From Cololabis saira (lineage: Eukaryota; Chordata; Actinopteri; Beloniformes; Belonidae), in assembly GCF_033807715.1 (NCBI RefSeq), contig NC_084591.1:30840590-30904589 (forward strand): DNA of 64,000 nucleotides, read 5' to 3'. This document shows positions 42,374 through 53,425 of this stretch, piece after piece. The translations under genes were made by a program, and so were the position numbers. Within the stretch, counting starts at the first letter, position 1. Each line of letters starts with the position of its first letter. The notes under the pieces were generated by a model. It worked only from the letters and a program-made list of their open reading frames with translations, was not told the origin of the DNA and made no database searches.

Positions 42374-45300
42374 ATGCGCTGGTTTGGTTTTGGTTTCAAC
42401 GCTTTTGGACAAATACGTGTCCAAGAGGGATTAGTAAAAGACGAGAATAGTGAGGCTGTAAAAGAAGTCAAAGTGAGTGAACCGACGGAGCTGAGCTGTC
42501 ATGCAGACAGAAGAGGCTGCTGCAGGAAACCTGCTCAAGTCAGGGCGAGCTGGAGTCGAACAGCCTGTTTGCATTTCGATGGTAAGGGAAAAGCCACGAC
42601 CTTGTGAACCCAAGGCAAGTACGCATATTATTTAATCACAATGTGAGGTTGTGTTCAGTGGCGTCAATTCAGTGGAAGCTAAGGTATGGCAAGGTTTTGA
42701 GTCACAGAACTTAACTAGAGTATCAATCAACACGTCCAGCAAATACTCATCACAGAATTCTATGTAGCTTATCTGTGTGGTCAAGAAAATTGGAACTTTT
42801 TCAAATGCAGTCTCGCTCACCGCAAAAACTCAAAATCTTACCAGGAATATTTGTCTTATTTCTAGTTAAAATGTCAAATTTTTAGTCAAAAAATCTCATT
42901 ACACTTAAAACAAGAGTCATCACCAGATGATTTCAAGTAAATTTTCACTTGAAATAAGTAGAAAAATCTGCCAGTGGGACAAAATTCATCTTCTCATTAC
43001 AAGCAAAAAAATCTTGTTCCACTGGCAGATTTTTCCACTTATTTTAAGTGAAAATCTACTTGAAACAGGTGAGAATGGTTGTTTTTGAGTCTTGTCTTAA
43101 ATGATATGAGATTTTTTTTTACTAAAAATTAGACATTTTAACTAGGAATGAGACAAATATTCTTGTTAAGATTTTCAGTTTTTGCAGTGTATAATAACTA
43201 GTGAAATCAATCATGTTGTTCTGATTTGCATTTGTAGTTATTCTATATGTATTAAGTAATAGAATAATCAATACAAATAGACACAGAGTAATTCCATAAA
43301 TGTATTTAAAAAACAAACATTTACATTTTCCCTTGAAGCCAAGGTGTGGCGGCTGCCATACCTTGCCATACCCAATTGACGCCCCTGGTTGTGTTTCCCT
43401 GTCCGGCAGGAGACAGCCGTGTGAGTCTGGCAGGTTTCGGTGCGTCCATCTCCAACCAGTGTTGTGAAAGCGGCGGCTGCACGGATGCATTCATCACTGA
43501 ATCACACCTCACACTCGCTTTCCCGGACAGGGTGGAATCCTGGGATCTGCAGAAGAAGGATAAAACTCCATGGAGCATGGAGGTGCCCTCTCAGGCAGGC
43601 AGCTCTGGTAATTATTATTTTATATTTTTAAAACTTTGTTTAATTAAGATTTTCAGTTTTGTTATAAAGACAGGTACTAAAAACAAGATTATGGTCAACA
43701 TCTGTTTTTAAAGTCGCATGTGTTGAAATTCTGGGACATTGTCAAACTAAAAACTCTACAAATCATATTCAAAGTGAGAACTGATTCACTTCCAGGGAAT
43801 TTAAAGAAAATGTTTTGTGACAGGGAGGGGGGTTATAATTTAAGAGGAAAATATAATTTCAAAAAACAATGTGTTCATTCTAAAAGGAAAAGCATGTGTA
43901 TCTCAGTTGTTGGAGTGGATCTATGGAATGGGTTGGGTGATGGGTTGAAGCAATGTACAAATATAAATCAATTAAAAAAACGGTACAAAAAGGAAGTTCT
44001 GGGAAGTTATTTGGTTGAGGAGGAGTTATGTTAAGGCAATATGGTGTTTGTTAGCTGGTTATTCCCAAAGGCACAACCAATGGGAAAATTGGTAGCCTGT
44101 TAGGTAACTGCAGCTATTTATTATTAATATTTATGTTTAATTTATGATAGAGGTAACAAAGGGGCAGGGTTAAATAAGTTTTACTTCAACCTGCTCCTTT
44201 TCGGACACTGTTTTTTTTTTTTTTTCCCCCCTGTTACGTTTTTGTTGTTGTTGCTTTTTTTTCTGTATGTTTTGAATTTGTTTTAAAATCTTATATTTTT
44301 TTATGTGTTTGAAATAAACAATTCAATCAATCAAATCAATCTAGGTAGAGGCAGAACATGCATGAACTACAATATAAAACATGGTATGTACAATAAAGTA
44401 AGTGATACCCTCAGCAAAATGTAGTCAGAGATAACAACAAAACAAAAAAAAAACAAGTAGGCACTGTCACACATGACGCATGGGGATCAGAAGAAAAGAT
44501 GCATGGTGGTTTTTAAATTGGTAGGCAGGATTAAGTGATTATGGGACTGCAGACAATTGAATATTTTCTTTAATGTGTTTCAGGAAAGGGTTGCACAATT
44601 TAGAAAAGGTTTTAGCAGAGCCTCTCATGGAATGCTTTATTTTCTCTAGTTTCAAAAAGTAAATCCCTTATCCAGTGAGTGAAGATGGGTGGGTGTGCCT
44701 CCTTGCATTTGAGTAAAATGAATCGCCTGGCGAGCAGAGTGGTGGTAATTATTATTTTTATCTGTTAGGTTTGTTCACTTGATCAGAAATATTAAGTTTC
44801 AGTAATTGTTTTTTTTCTGCAGCTGTGAATTTGCCCTTGGTTCCTGGCGGTTATGTAGCCTTAAAACTGCCTTTCTTCCGCACGTTGTCACCTCAACTCC
44901 AAGCCAAGAGCCTGGCACTGGGTGGGGAACATGCCACCCTTCTTACTGCCACTGGGGCTGTCTACACCTGGGGTCAGGGCAGGTACAGCTGTTACTGACA
45001 CACAACAGACACTGGAGTATTAACACCTTCATCATATCCATTCTTGTGTGTTTGGTGACACGTGCTTATTTGGCAGCCACGGTCAGTTAGGGCATGGAGG
45101 ACTCGTCTCTGAGGAGGAACCCAGGACAGTGGAGGCTCTCTGGGGGATGCCCATGAGCTCTGTGGCTGCAGGAGGATGGCACACCGTCTGCATTAGTGGC
45201 AAGTATTGAATAAAGATAAGCTAGGTCTGGTGCAAAAGATTACATCATAAACTGGAGAGGTAAAATTGATATTGCAGTGGCTTTTCTTCTCAGATGCCGG

Positions 45301-46464
45301 TGACCTGTATGTGTGGGGCTGGAATGAGAGCGGCCAGCTTGGACTTCCTTCACGAGGTCTAAGAAAAGCTTCGCAACAAAAAAGTTGTCAGCAAGGTTTG
45401 TAATGGTTAAATAGAAAGTTTTGATATAAGCAGACATTTTCATAATAGTAGTGGGGTATAAAAACACAGATAAATCATCCCCCAATAGTATAAAATTGTC
45501 TTCTGTACATTGCCTATTTCAGTGCTTTTTTAAGGCACTTGTTGATGGTATCTTCTCTACTTAACAGGAGAACTGCATCCCGATGCCAGCACATCTATTT
45601 GCAAGGAGCAACAAGAGGGGGAGAAACTTGAAGAGGTGTTCATTTCAATCCAGGCGTTCCCAGCTCTGCTGGATGTTAGTCCATCCTGTGAAATTAGGAC
45701 AGTCAGCTGTGGCTCACGGCACACTGCTGCAGTAACAAGTAAGCTTTACATGGTTTACATGGTGTTTTTTCCCCTTATTTTCTAAAAGCTTCAAGTACAG
45801 TTTCTTACTTTTAGTGCTAACTTTGATAATAGATGGTGTTAAAGTTTCATAACTCCTGTATGAGCAGACCATTTGACAAGATACCTTATTTTGATTAAGG
45901 TGTTGCATGTTTATATTTTACCTCAGCGATGTAACTATGACCAGAATACTCCATCTTATAATGATTGTTTAGTTTTAAGTTTTTGAGGGCTTTTTTAAAA
46001 TTATTATTAACAATGTGGTCTTTATCAACTAAATAATGGAGTTCTGTTGTCCATGTACATGCATTGCCTGATGCACTTTCTTTTCTTATTTATATGTCAT
46101 ATATTATCATTTCAGCCACAGGTGACCTCTACACTTGGGGATGGGGTAAGTTTTATTTCAGGCATTTAAACTGTTAATGAAAAACTAACACTAGAACTGC
46201 CAAGTGAATAAGACCTAAATGTAATGTATAATAAGTGTTTGTTGACCATTTTCAAGTGTCTCTTCTTGTATTATCTTTTAAGGTGAATATGGCCAACTAG
46301 GACACCAAACATCTGTCAGTTCGGATGAACCTCAGCTCGTGGAGTTTTTCAGGGAAAAGCAGATGCAGGTTGTTGACGTGGTGTGTGGGCCGTGGAACAC
46401 TTTCACTGCAATTCTCGAGGAGGACGTCCTTGGACTTAAAAATACCACAAAATCCCCCACATGA
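42374..46464 (+). CDS. rccd1: RCC1 domain-containing protein 1, 8 exons, complete
   Basis: RCC1-type beta-propeller protein. The human protein is a reported partner of the demethylase KDM8 in chromatin and mitotic regulation. Exons: 42374-42581, 43410-43607, 44823-44982, 45077-45198, 45294-45395, 45568-45738, 46116-46145, 46283-46464. Total 1,173 nt, 390 aa (human 376). The N-terminus [13 protein letters not shown] matches human WFGFGFCGFGQ. An in-frame TAA directly precedes this ATG, which fixes the start. RCC1 motifs include [43 protein letters not shown] and [15 protein letters not shown]. Exon 7 is only 30 nt. Intron 4 uses a GC donor. Introns 1 and 2 carry transposable elements. The product is probably nuclear. 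Confidence 0.94.
42656..43387. mobile_element. hAT-type element, composite, copy 1 (rccd1 intron 1)
   Basis: The ends CAGTGGCGTCAATTCAGT and the complement of ATACCCAATTGACGCCCCTG are inverted repeats, including the shared AAGGTATGGCAAGG-type stretch. GTTGTGTT is duplicated exactly at 42648-42655 and 43388-43395. A second palindromic MITE (42818-43189) lies inside. Copy 2 is at 49833-50460. Its right end is 22 nt from the rccd1 exon 2 acceptor. Confidence 0.88.
42818..43189. mobile_element. Palindromic MITE, complete copy B, nested
   Basis: Near-palindrome with ends CACCGCAAAAACTCAAAATC and the complement of GATTTTCAGTTTTTGCAGTG. The arms include AAATAAGTAGAAAAATCTGCC and its mirror. Related copies are at 2016 and 49998. 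Confidence 0.85.
43730..44335 (+). mobile_element. LINE 3' end with ORF2 C-terminal remnant
   Basis: The frame from about 43720 ([20 protein letters not shown] ... [15 protein letters not shown]) is the terminal part of a fish LINE ORF2. It is followed by a 3' UTR with TTTTACTTCAACCTGCTCC and a CAATCAAT tail. 5'-truncated, in rccd1 intron 2. Confidence 0.7.
44340..44760 (-). mobile_element. Antisense L1-like LINE 3' fragment
   Basis: The minus strand at about 44640-44750 reads [19 protein letters not shown] then [18 protein letters not shown], like the end of fish L1/Tx1-type ORF2. Non-functional, in rccd1 intron 2. Confidence 0.55.
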
Positions 46465-46774
46465 ACATCAACGGTTAACTTTGGTCAGGGTATCAGGAAG
46501 TACAAATTATGCCAACAAATACTTTGACATATGGAATTTAAAATATTTTGTATATTAAAAACACATTTGGGAATGAATGTTTTGTGTATATTTTTAATTA
46601 TTAAACCATCATTAAAAATTAGTAATAAATTCCACACATAATATATAAAACAGTTAAGGCAGTAAAATTCACACGTAAAGATAATTTAAGGCAAGTATCT
46701 AAAAATATTTTTCACTTAAAATTAAACAGTTAAATGAGAAGGGTTGATGCTTTTCCACAGCCCGTAAGAGGTCT
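46465..46774. other. Shared 3' spacer of convergent rccd1 and cib1
   Basis: Only 310 bp separate the two stop codons. A plus-strand AATAAA lies at about 46624-46629 for rccd1. Minus-strand hexamers are weaker (ATTAAA near 46595). The two 3' UTRs must abut or overlap. Confidence 0.6.
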
Positions 46775-47796
46775 TCACAGCACGATCTTAAAAGAACTGC
46801 AGAGAGATTAAATGTTAATAGGTGTTAGAGCGAGAAAAATTGAGTTTCGTAAAATGTATATGCATTGAAATATTAAGTCGAGATTTTGATTCACCTGACA
46901 AAGTCTGGTGATCTTGAGATGACATGCTGAAACTCTGAGAGGTTCACAGTCCCATCTTTGTCAATGTCTGACTCCTCAAGTATCTAAATAATATACAAGG
47001 GAAACAAAGTTTAGGCCCACAATGCCTCAAGTTAGCACCCTACAACCACATGCTGTTTGAACTTAGCACTATTCCTCCATTTGCCACCAAAGATAAGGAG
47101 CCACATTGAACTCACGTTGCTGATGAGCTGTTTCATCTCTTCGCTGGATAGCCTCGTCTCCTCTGTCTCACCAGTCAAGCGGTTAACCAGCTTCTCCAGA
47201 TCACCACAGTCAAGAGTTCCATCGTCATCAAAGTCTGAAAATGCCAAACTCATCAGTACACAGATTGGCATCGTTACATAACCGGTCGACCAGTGCTTTA
47301 AGTGGGCCGGTACGGAGCAGTACGCAGTACCGGCACTTCTAAATTTTACCCATCAGCGTACCGGAAATTATTTACTGTGTGCGGCGCGTACCGGTACTGT
47401 TCTTCCCAGATTCCCCATCAGTCAGTAACTCCCCCCGATCTCCCCAAAGTCTACAGGTTGGATTTGTTGATTAAGGTGTTTTGATGCTCAAAGCTTGCCG
47501 TACAGACGTAAAGGCGCGCTTGGCCAACCCGCGGCTCGCGTGCCGCATGCGGCTCTTTGGCCGGTGTCATGCGGCTCTTGCAACTTTATTTGATAGATGC
47601 AGTGAAAGACAGACTCGTAGGAAGTGGGTGCAAAATATGCCACAACTGGAATCGTGTGTACGCAAGTCGCCTGCTCATCCCGTTGAGCTAGACGGGCGTG
47701 CTCGCGGTTGTGACGGAAATAAGTTGGAGGGACAAAATGCACGGCCAAACGGAAATATGAAGGTAAACACAGGAGGTTTTTAACAGAGCGGGAGAG

Positions 47797-47867
<71 letters not shown>

Positions 47868-48577
47868 TTTTCTTTTGATATATTGTTCAATTCTAAAAAG
47901 AGTGTTGTTATGATCTGCAAAACAAAGGACAATCTGAAGCTTACCTTTCCCTCTTTTTCCTTGGCAGGAGAAGTATTAGAGGTTGTAAAGAAGTTTAAAT
48001 ACCTGGGCCATAGAATTAGGGATGATTTCTGTGATGCTGATGATTTGCAGCTTCAGTGCTGTAAGCTATATGGCCAAGCCAATATGCTGGCACGTAAGTT
48101 TCATATGTGTACGGATAGTGTTAAGGACATCACTGTTTAAAACATATTGCACTCCGCTATACACTGCTCACTTGTAGTGCCATTACACAAGTGCTAAAAT
48201 AAAAAAGCTACAGGTGGCATATAATAATGCTTTTAGAATTTTTTTTTAAAACTCCCTAGATGGACAAGTGCAAGTGTAATGTTTGTGACCAGTGATGTAC
48301 CCACTTTCCATGCTGTATTGAGGAATTTTATGTTTAGATTTATGTGTAGACTGAAGGAGTCAAAGAATGTTTTAATTATGGCCTTAACTGACACGACACA
48401 GAGCGATAAAAGGTTCTCCTCCTGTTTCTGGAAACACTGGAGGAAATGTGTGTATGTTTTTAGCTAACTTGAATGGCACAAGGAAATGTTTGTATGTTTT
48501 TAACTTATTTGAAGGGTACAAGTGAATCTCTTTCTGTCTATCTTGTTTTGTATTCTGGACCCAGTGTCTGCAAATAA

Positions 48578-48627
<50 letters not shown>

Positions 48628-49613
48628 AATTTACATAGTCCCATATTTGTATGACTGGAGGGGGAGAGTACCGGCACTTATTTTTTCCCACTTAAAGCAC
48701 TGCGGTCGACCAACTCGTATGTTATTAACTTATTTACCAAATATACGGAATGCATAGTGGGATTTGATTTCCAGGGTGGCGGAGTCACTGAAGGCACTCA
48801 AAAGGTCTAGGAAGTCTTCAAAGGTGAGGCTTCCATCTTTCAGATCAGATGTGGAGAATACTTGGCAGATCCTGTCTTTGAAAGGGTTGGACTGGGATGG
48901 AAACAAGTACAAGGGTCAGTTCAGGATGACGACACATCAGTCACTCCACAACAGGTTACAGGATCAGCAGCTATAAAAATCATAATACCGTGTTTCTTCC
49001 GTCTTACTGTGTAACATGTTCTCACCTTAAGCTCGGGCAGAGTGAGAATCCTTTCCAGGGGAAGTCTGGCACTTTGAAGACTTTTCTCCTCTCTAGTGAG
49101 CAGCTCTGTGAATCTTTTGTGTGCCCTAAAAACAGCAACAAATTAATCACTAATCACAATACAACGTGTTCAGTTAAATGGCATACATCTTATCACTTAC
49201 AGGAGGATTTCTTGTTTGGTCAGGAAGGTCAGCTCCTATAAGCAGAAGTTTAAATCATTATAAATACAGTGATGACTGCTAATCTAGACTTTTTCCCCGA
49301 TTCACTATGTTTATTACGTATTTTGAGAAAAATGCCAGTGAAGTTATGTTTAACTTACAAGAAATACTTTGACGACAAAAGTCAAAACAAAAAAAAATAG
49401 TTTTTTTTCTAAGGCAAAGCTCTTAATAATGTTGTTTTGCCTTGTTTAATGTAGTTAGGGTTATTTTAGTTTTTTGCGACTGAAAAAAGAAACTGTTTCC
49501 AAACTTTAGCCGCTTGGTTGATATCCGTGAAACAGCAGTTAACATAGACAGTGATCACTCACCTGATATTCTGATAGCATGTCCTTTCCAAGTTGACTCG
49601 CCGTAGTTCCCAT
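46775..49613 (-). CDS. cib1: Calcium and integrin-binding protein 1, 7 exons, complete
   Basis: Small EF-hand adaptor that binds integrin alpha-IIb tails and several kinases. Exons: 49613-49563, 49235-49201, 49125-49026, 48891-48738, 47234-47116, 46983-46895, 46796-46775. Total 570 nt, 189 aa (human 191). The start MGTTASQ has Gly2 as an N-myristoylation candidate. ELTFLTKQEILLAHKRF and the C-terminus ISRSPDFVSSFKIVL match human CIB1 nearly residue for residue. Two calcium loops are intact: DFDDDGTLDCGDL (EF3) and DIDKDGTVNLSEF (EF4). The N-terminal pair is degenerate, as in the family. Intron 4 is almost entirely a transposon. The gene is convergent with rccd1. The C-terminal match favours CIB1 over CIB2-4. 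Confidence 0.95.
47291..48702. mobile_element. hAT-type element filling cib1 intron 4
   Basis: The ends CAGTGCTTTAAGTGGG and its inverted copy CCCACTTAAAGCACTG are exact. CGGTCGAC is duplicated at 47283-47290 and 48703-48710. GCCGGTACGGAGCAGTACG-type sequence follows each end. Inside are a CCAACCCGCGGCTCGCG block typical of another hAT family, two AT microsatellites (47803-47864, 48580-48617) and a LINE fragment. No transposase is left. Confidence 0.9.
47876..48578 (+). mobile_element. LINE reverse-transcriptase C-terminal fragment nested in the hAT element
   Basis: The frame at 47883-48140 reads FNSKKSVVMICKTKDN ... VVKKFKYLGHRIRDDF ... LYGQANMLARKF, the region after the RT palm of a fish LINE. 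After frame breaks it resumes at 48279 (MFVTSDVPTFHAVLRNFM). It ends in AATAAAG and an AT repeat. Confidence 0.75.
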
Positions 49614-49780
49614 CTCGAAGGTTTGGATTAGAAATTACGCTTTAGTTTTTGTAAACATTTAACAATTTTCGATCCACCCGAGGCTGCTCGGGTTACTGAC
49701 TTCCGGTTTCTGCCGAGCGCGCTCCCGTAGCGTTCACGCGCCTGTAACCATAGCAGGTAACAGTTTCCATCGTGACGCGG
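49614..49780 (-). promoter_or_regulatory. Likely cib1 promoter
   Basis: A GC-rich stretch directly upstream of the cib1 start codon. It contains an ETS site (CCGGAAG on the minus strand, 49706-49700) and several CpGs (GAGCGCGCTCC). No TATA box is evident. LINE sequence begins shortly upstream. Confidence 0.5.
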
Positions 49781-49789
49781 GTCATTGAA

Positions 49790-51900
49790 ACCTGCTGCTA
49801 TAACCTGTCCCTATACACTTTCTCACTGGCCTCAGTGGCGTCAATTCAGTCGAAGCTAAGGTATGGCAAGGTTACGAGTCACAGAACTTAACTAGAGTAT
49901 CAATCAACACGTCCAGCAAATACTCATCACAGAAGTCTGCTATGGAGTTTATCTGTGTGGTCAAGAAAATTTGAACTTTTTCAAATGCAGTCTCGCTCAG
50001 TGCAAAAACTCAAAATCTTACCAGGAATATTTGTCTTATTTCTGGTTAAAATGTCTCATTTTTAGTCAAAAAATCTCATTACACTTAAAACAAGAAAAAT
50101 AACTTGTTATTTGACCATTTTCACCAGAAAAATAACTTGTTATTTGACCATTTTCACCTGTTTCAAGTACATTTTCACTTGAAATAAGTAGAAAAATCTG
50201 CCAGTGGGACAAGATTTATCTTCTCATTACAAGCAAAAGAATCTTGTTTCATTGGCAGATTTTTCCACTTATTTTAAGTGAAAATCTACTTTATTCTTTA
50301 TTAGCATTTGTAGTTATTCTATATGTATTAAATAGAATAATCAATACAAATAGACACAGAGTAATTCCATAAATGTATTTAAAAAACAAACATTTACATT
50401 TTCCCTTGAAGCCAAGGTGTGGCGGCTGCCATACCTTGCCATACCCAATTGACGCCCCTGCTGGCCTCTGGTCTCAAACTGAACATTTCAAAATGTGAGC
50501 TTCTGCCAGTTAAAGGTTGTAGACAGTATCTCAGGGATCCCCGTCAAACATAAGATTAAATATCTGGGTATTATAATTGAAAAAGACCAAAACTCTAGAT
50601 TGTCTGAAAATTTTGATCCTCTAATTGCTTCAGTCCAAAAGAGATTTAATCTTTGGCTTCAGAGAGATTTGACCATTACTGGAAGATCCTTAGTAGCTAA
50701 AGTTGAAGGCCTCTCCAGACATATACAGCTATGGCTCTTGATGTTTCAAAAGACATATGCACAAAAATAGCCAAAATTGTATTCAATTTTATTTGGAAAA
50801 AGAAAATACATTATATTAAGAAAGGTGTGATGATAAACAAGTTATGCTCTGGCGGCGTGTCTTAGATTTCACTTCCCTAAATGCTTCCTTCAAGGCTTCC
50901 TTCAACTTTTCTTGAAAAATTCCAACTCAATTTGGAACTTTATTACTGCCCATTTGTTTAATTTATTAGGAGGACAAAATTTTCTGCTCAGATGTAATAT
51001 TTCCAAATTACCTGTGAAACTATCTAACTTTCACAGCCAACTTCTATTATCCTGGTCCATGATGTACACACACAATTTCTCTCCCCACAAATATTTCATT
51101 TGGAACAATCAAGATATTAGATTCAAAAACAAATCTTTATATATTAAGAGATGGGTTGATAATAATATTTTACTGGTTAGTCAACTATTGAATGACAATG
51201 GTCGATTACTCAATTATGAAGAATTTCTTTCAATCTATGGTTTTCCTGTTACTGCTAGAGAATATTCAGTTGTGTTTGATGCAATACCAGATGATGCTAG
51301 AAGGTTACTGTGTTTTGCTCCTAAAGGTAGAAATTGCAATATTCCAAGGTTGAATCCTGATGACGTATATGTTGGTAATATTTGTCCTTTACTAAGTAAT
51401 AAAACTACGAATCATTGCATTAGATATATTATACAGAGAGATATTGTTTCTAAACCTGCAGGAATAACTTATATAATGAGATGGATTGGAAAAACACATG
51501 GGTCTTGTCAAGAAAATGTATTATTACAAACAAAGTAAGAGAGGTTACTTTTAAAATACTTCATAGATACTATCTGTTCTTTTTGTGGTAATGTGGATTT
51601 GCACATTTATTATATATTCTGGAATTGCACATATACTCATGTTCTCTGGATTGACCTTAATAATTTTATAAATGCTAAAGTTGATTCTTCCTTTAAGTTG
51701 AGCATTCAACATGTACTATTTGGTGTATCAAAAAATGATATGACCTTCTCTTAATTATTGCTAAATATCATATTCACTGTACTAAATTTGCTAGCCAACG
51801 TCCAAATATCTATCAAATCTCAAAGCTAGTCTTAAACAGAGCATAAACCCCAAAGCGTTTAAAACGAGAAGCCTATGTGAAAAAATATGATATTTCCTGA
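49790..51900 (+). mobile_element. L1/Tx1-like LINE fragment, interrupted by hAT copy 2
   Basis: Reverse-transcriptase sequence (SGLKLNISKCELLPVK, then KIKYLGIIIEKDQNSRLSEN) begins at 50461. It continues with the C-terminal region at 50912-51538 (FHSQLLLSWSMMYTHNFSPH, YGFPVTAREYSVVFDAIPDD). The same frame is recognisable just left of 49833 (TFSLA). The hAT element therefore landed inside this 5'-truncated LINE. Frameshifts and stops show it is dead. Confidence 0.8.
49833..50460. mobile_element. hAT-type element, composite, copy 2
   Basis: Same termini and near-identical body to copy 1 at 42656. The flanking duplication is CTGGCCT (7 bp, 8 if the first base of the element is shared). The nested palindromic MITE (49998-50291) has lost most of its right arm. 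A short segment near 50093-50160 is tandemly duplicated (AAAAATAACTTGTTATTTG). Confidence 0.85.
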
Positions 51901-52440
51901 TCTTTTCTTTATTTATTTTTCCTCCTAAAGCTGTGCAGTCAAAAGGTACATGTTCCATGCTTGCCTTTGGATTTTCTATATTAGGTTAAACATTTTGGTT
52001 TTGCTACTTTGGCATGCAGTTCATTTGGAATTATTGTACTTTTCACTTCACAAAAAATATATTAAATATTTATGAGTTAAGAGCAACATTATAGATATAC
52101 ATAATAGATTAACACAATACAAAACAATACAAAGAAAAAAATCCAAAGATCAGTTTTTTTATTTTTTATTTGTTAATAATAATAATAATAATAATAATAA
52201 AAACAACAAAAAATGTATCTTCTTATTCTTATAACAATTCTTATCATTATTATTAGTAGTAATACTTGATGTATGTATTTCATACACGCAAGATGTCCAG
52301 TTAGGTTCAGAAGTATTTAGAAAATCATAGTTTTTATGATTTTGCCATTATATGCCCCAATTCATTTTAAACAAAGCATGTGGTGTATGTTTTGTTCCTT
52401 TCCTTTTCCATATTTTTTCCCCTGTTGTTCTGAGATCTTA
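51901..52440. other. AT-rich spacer with (AAT)n, no gene seen
   Basis: It includes an AAT/ATA microsatellite at about 52176-52205 and no coding signal. Confidence 0.5.
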
Positions 52441-53425
52441 GTTTCATCTGTCCGAATATTGCAGACAACATGTAAGCCCGGTCACCGGTCCTGTTCATAA
52501 TGTTTATGGACAGGATTTCTAGGCGCAGCCAGGGGCCGGAGGGGATCCGGTTTGGGAACCTCAGGATTTCATCTCTGCTTTTTGCAGATGATGTTGTCCT
52601 GTTGGCTTCATCGGACCAGGACCTCCAGCATGTGCTGGGGCGGTTTGAGGCCGAGTGCGACGCGGCAGGGATGAGAATCAGCACCTCCAAAACCGAGGCC
52701 ATGGTTCTCCATCGGGAAAGGGTGGCGTGCCTTCTCCGGGTGGGTGGAGAAGTCCTGCCTCAGGTGGAGGAGTTTCAAGTATCTCGGGGTCTTGTTCACG
52801 AGTGAGGGAACGATGGAGCGTGAGATTGACAGACAGATCGGTGCAGCGTCCGCAGTTATGCGGTCGATGTACCGGACCGTCGTGGTGAAGAAAGAGCTGA
52901 GTCGAAAGGCGAAGCTCTCGATTTACCGGTAAATCTACGCCCCTACCCTCACCTATGGTCATGAACTTTGGGTAGTGACCGAAAGGATTAGATCGCAATA
53001 ATAATAATAGATCGCGGATTAGATCGATACAAGCGGCCGAGATGAGTTTCCTCTGCAGGGTGGCTGGACGCTCCCTTAGAGATAGGGTGAGGAGTTCGGT
53101 CACCCGGGAGGAGCTCGGAGTCGAGCTGCTGCTCCTTCACATTGAGAGGAGTCAGCTGAGGTGGCTTGGGCATCTGTACCGGATGCCTCCTGGACGCCTC
53201 CCTAGGGAGGTGTTCCAGGCATGTCCCTCCGGGAGGAGACCCCGGGGAAGACCCAGGACACGCTGGAGAGACTATGTCTCTCGGCTGGCCTGGGAACGCC
53301 TCGGACTCCCCCCGGAAGAGCTGGAGGAAGTGTCTGGGGTGAAAGAAGTCTGGGCATCTCTGTTGAGACTGCTGCCCCCGCGACCCAGGAACGGATAAAC
53401 GGCAGACAATGGATGGATGGATGGA
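52441..53425 (+). mobile_element. LINE ORF2 fragment, frameshifted, with GGAT tail
   Basis: Reverse-transcriptase sequence including the catalytic FADDVVLLAS box (52500-52805), then FKYLGVLFTSEGTMEREI in another frame, APTLTYGHELWV, and a C-terminal frame at 53042-53398 (VAGRSLRDRVRSS ... RPRGRPRTRWRDYVSRL). It ends in ATGGATGGATGGATGGA. At least two frame breaks and a short insertion near 52998 inactivate it. A very common fish non-LTR family; the clade is not assigned. Confidence 0.85.

Noticed and set aside
50912..51538. 208-codon frame as a host gene
   Set aside because: Matches the C-terminal part of a fish L1/Tx1-like LINE ORF2 and lies in broken LINE sequence.
53042..53398. 118-codon Arg-rich frame as a host gene
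   Set aside because: It is the C-terminus of a common fish LINE ORF2 with a GGAT tail.
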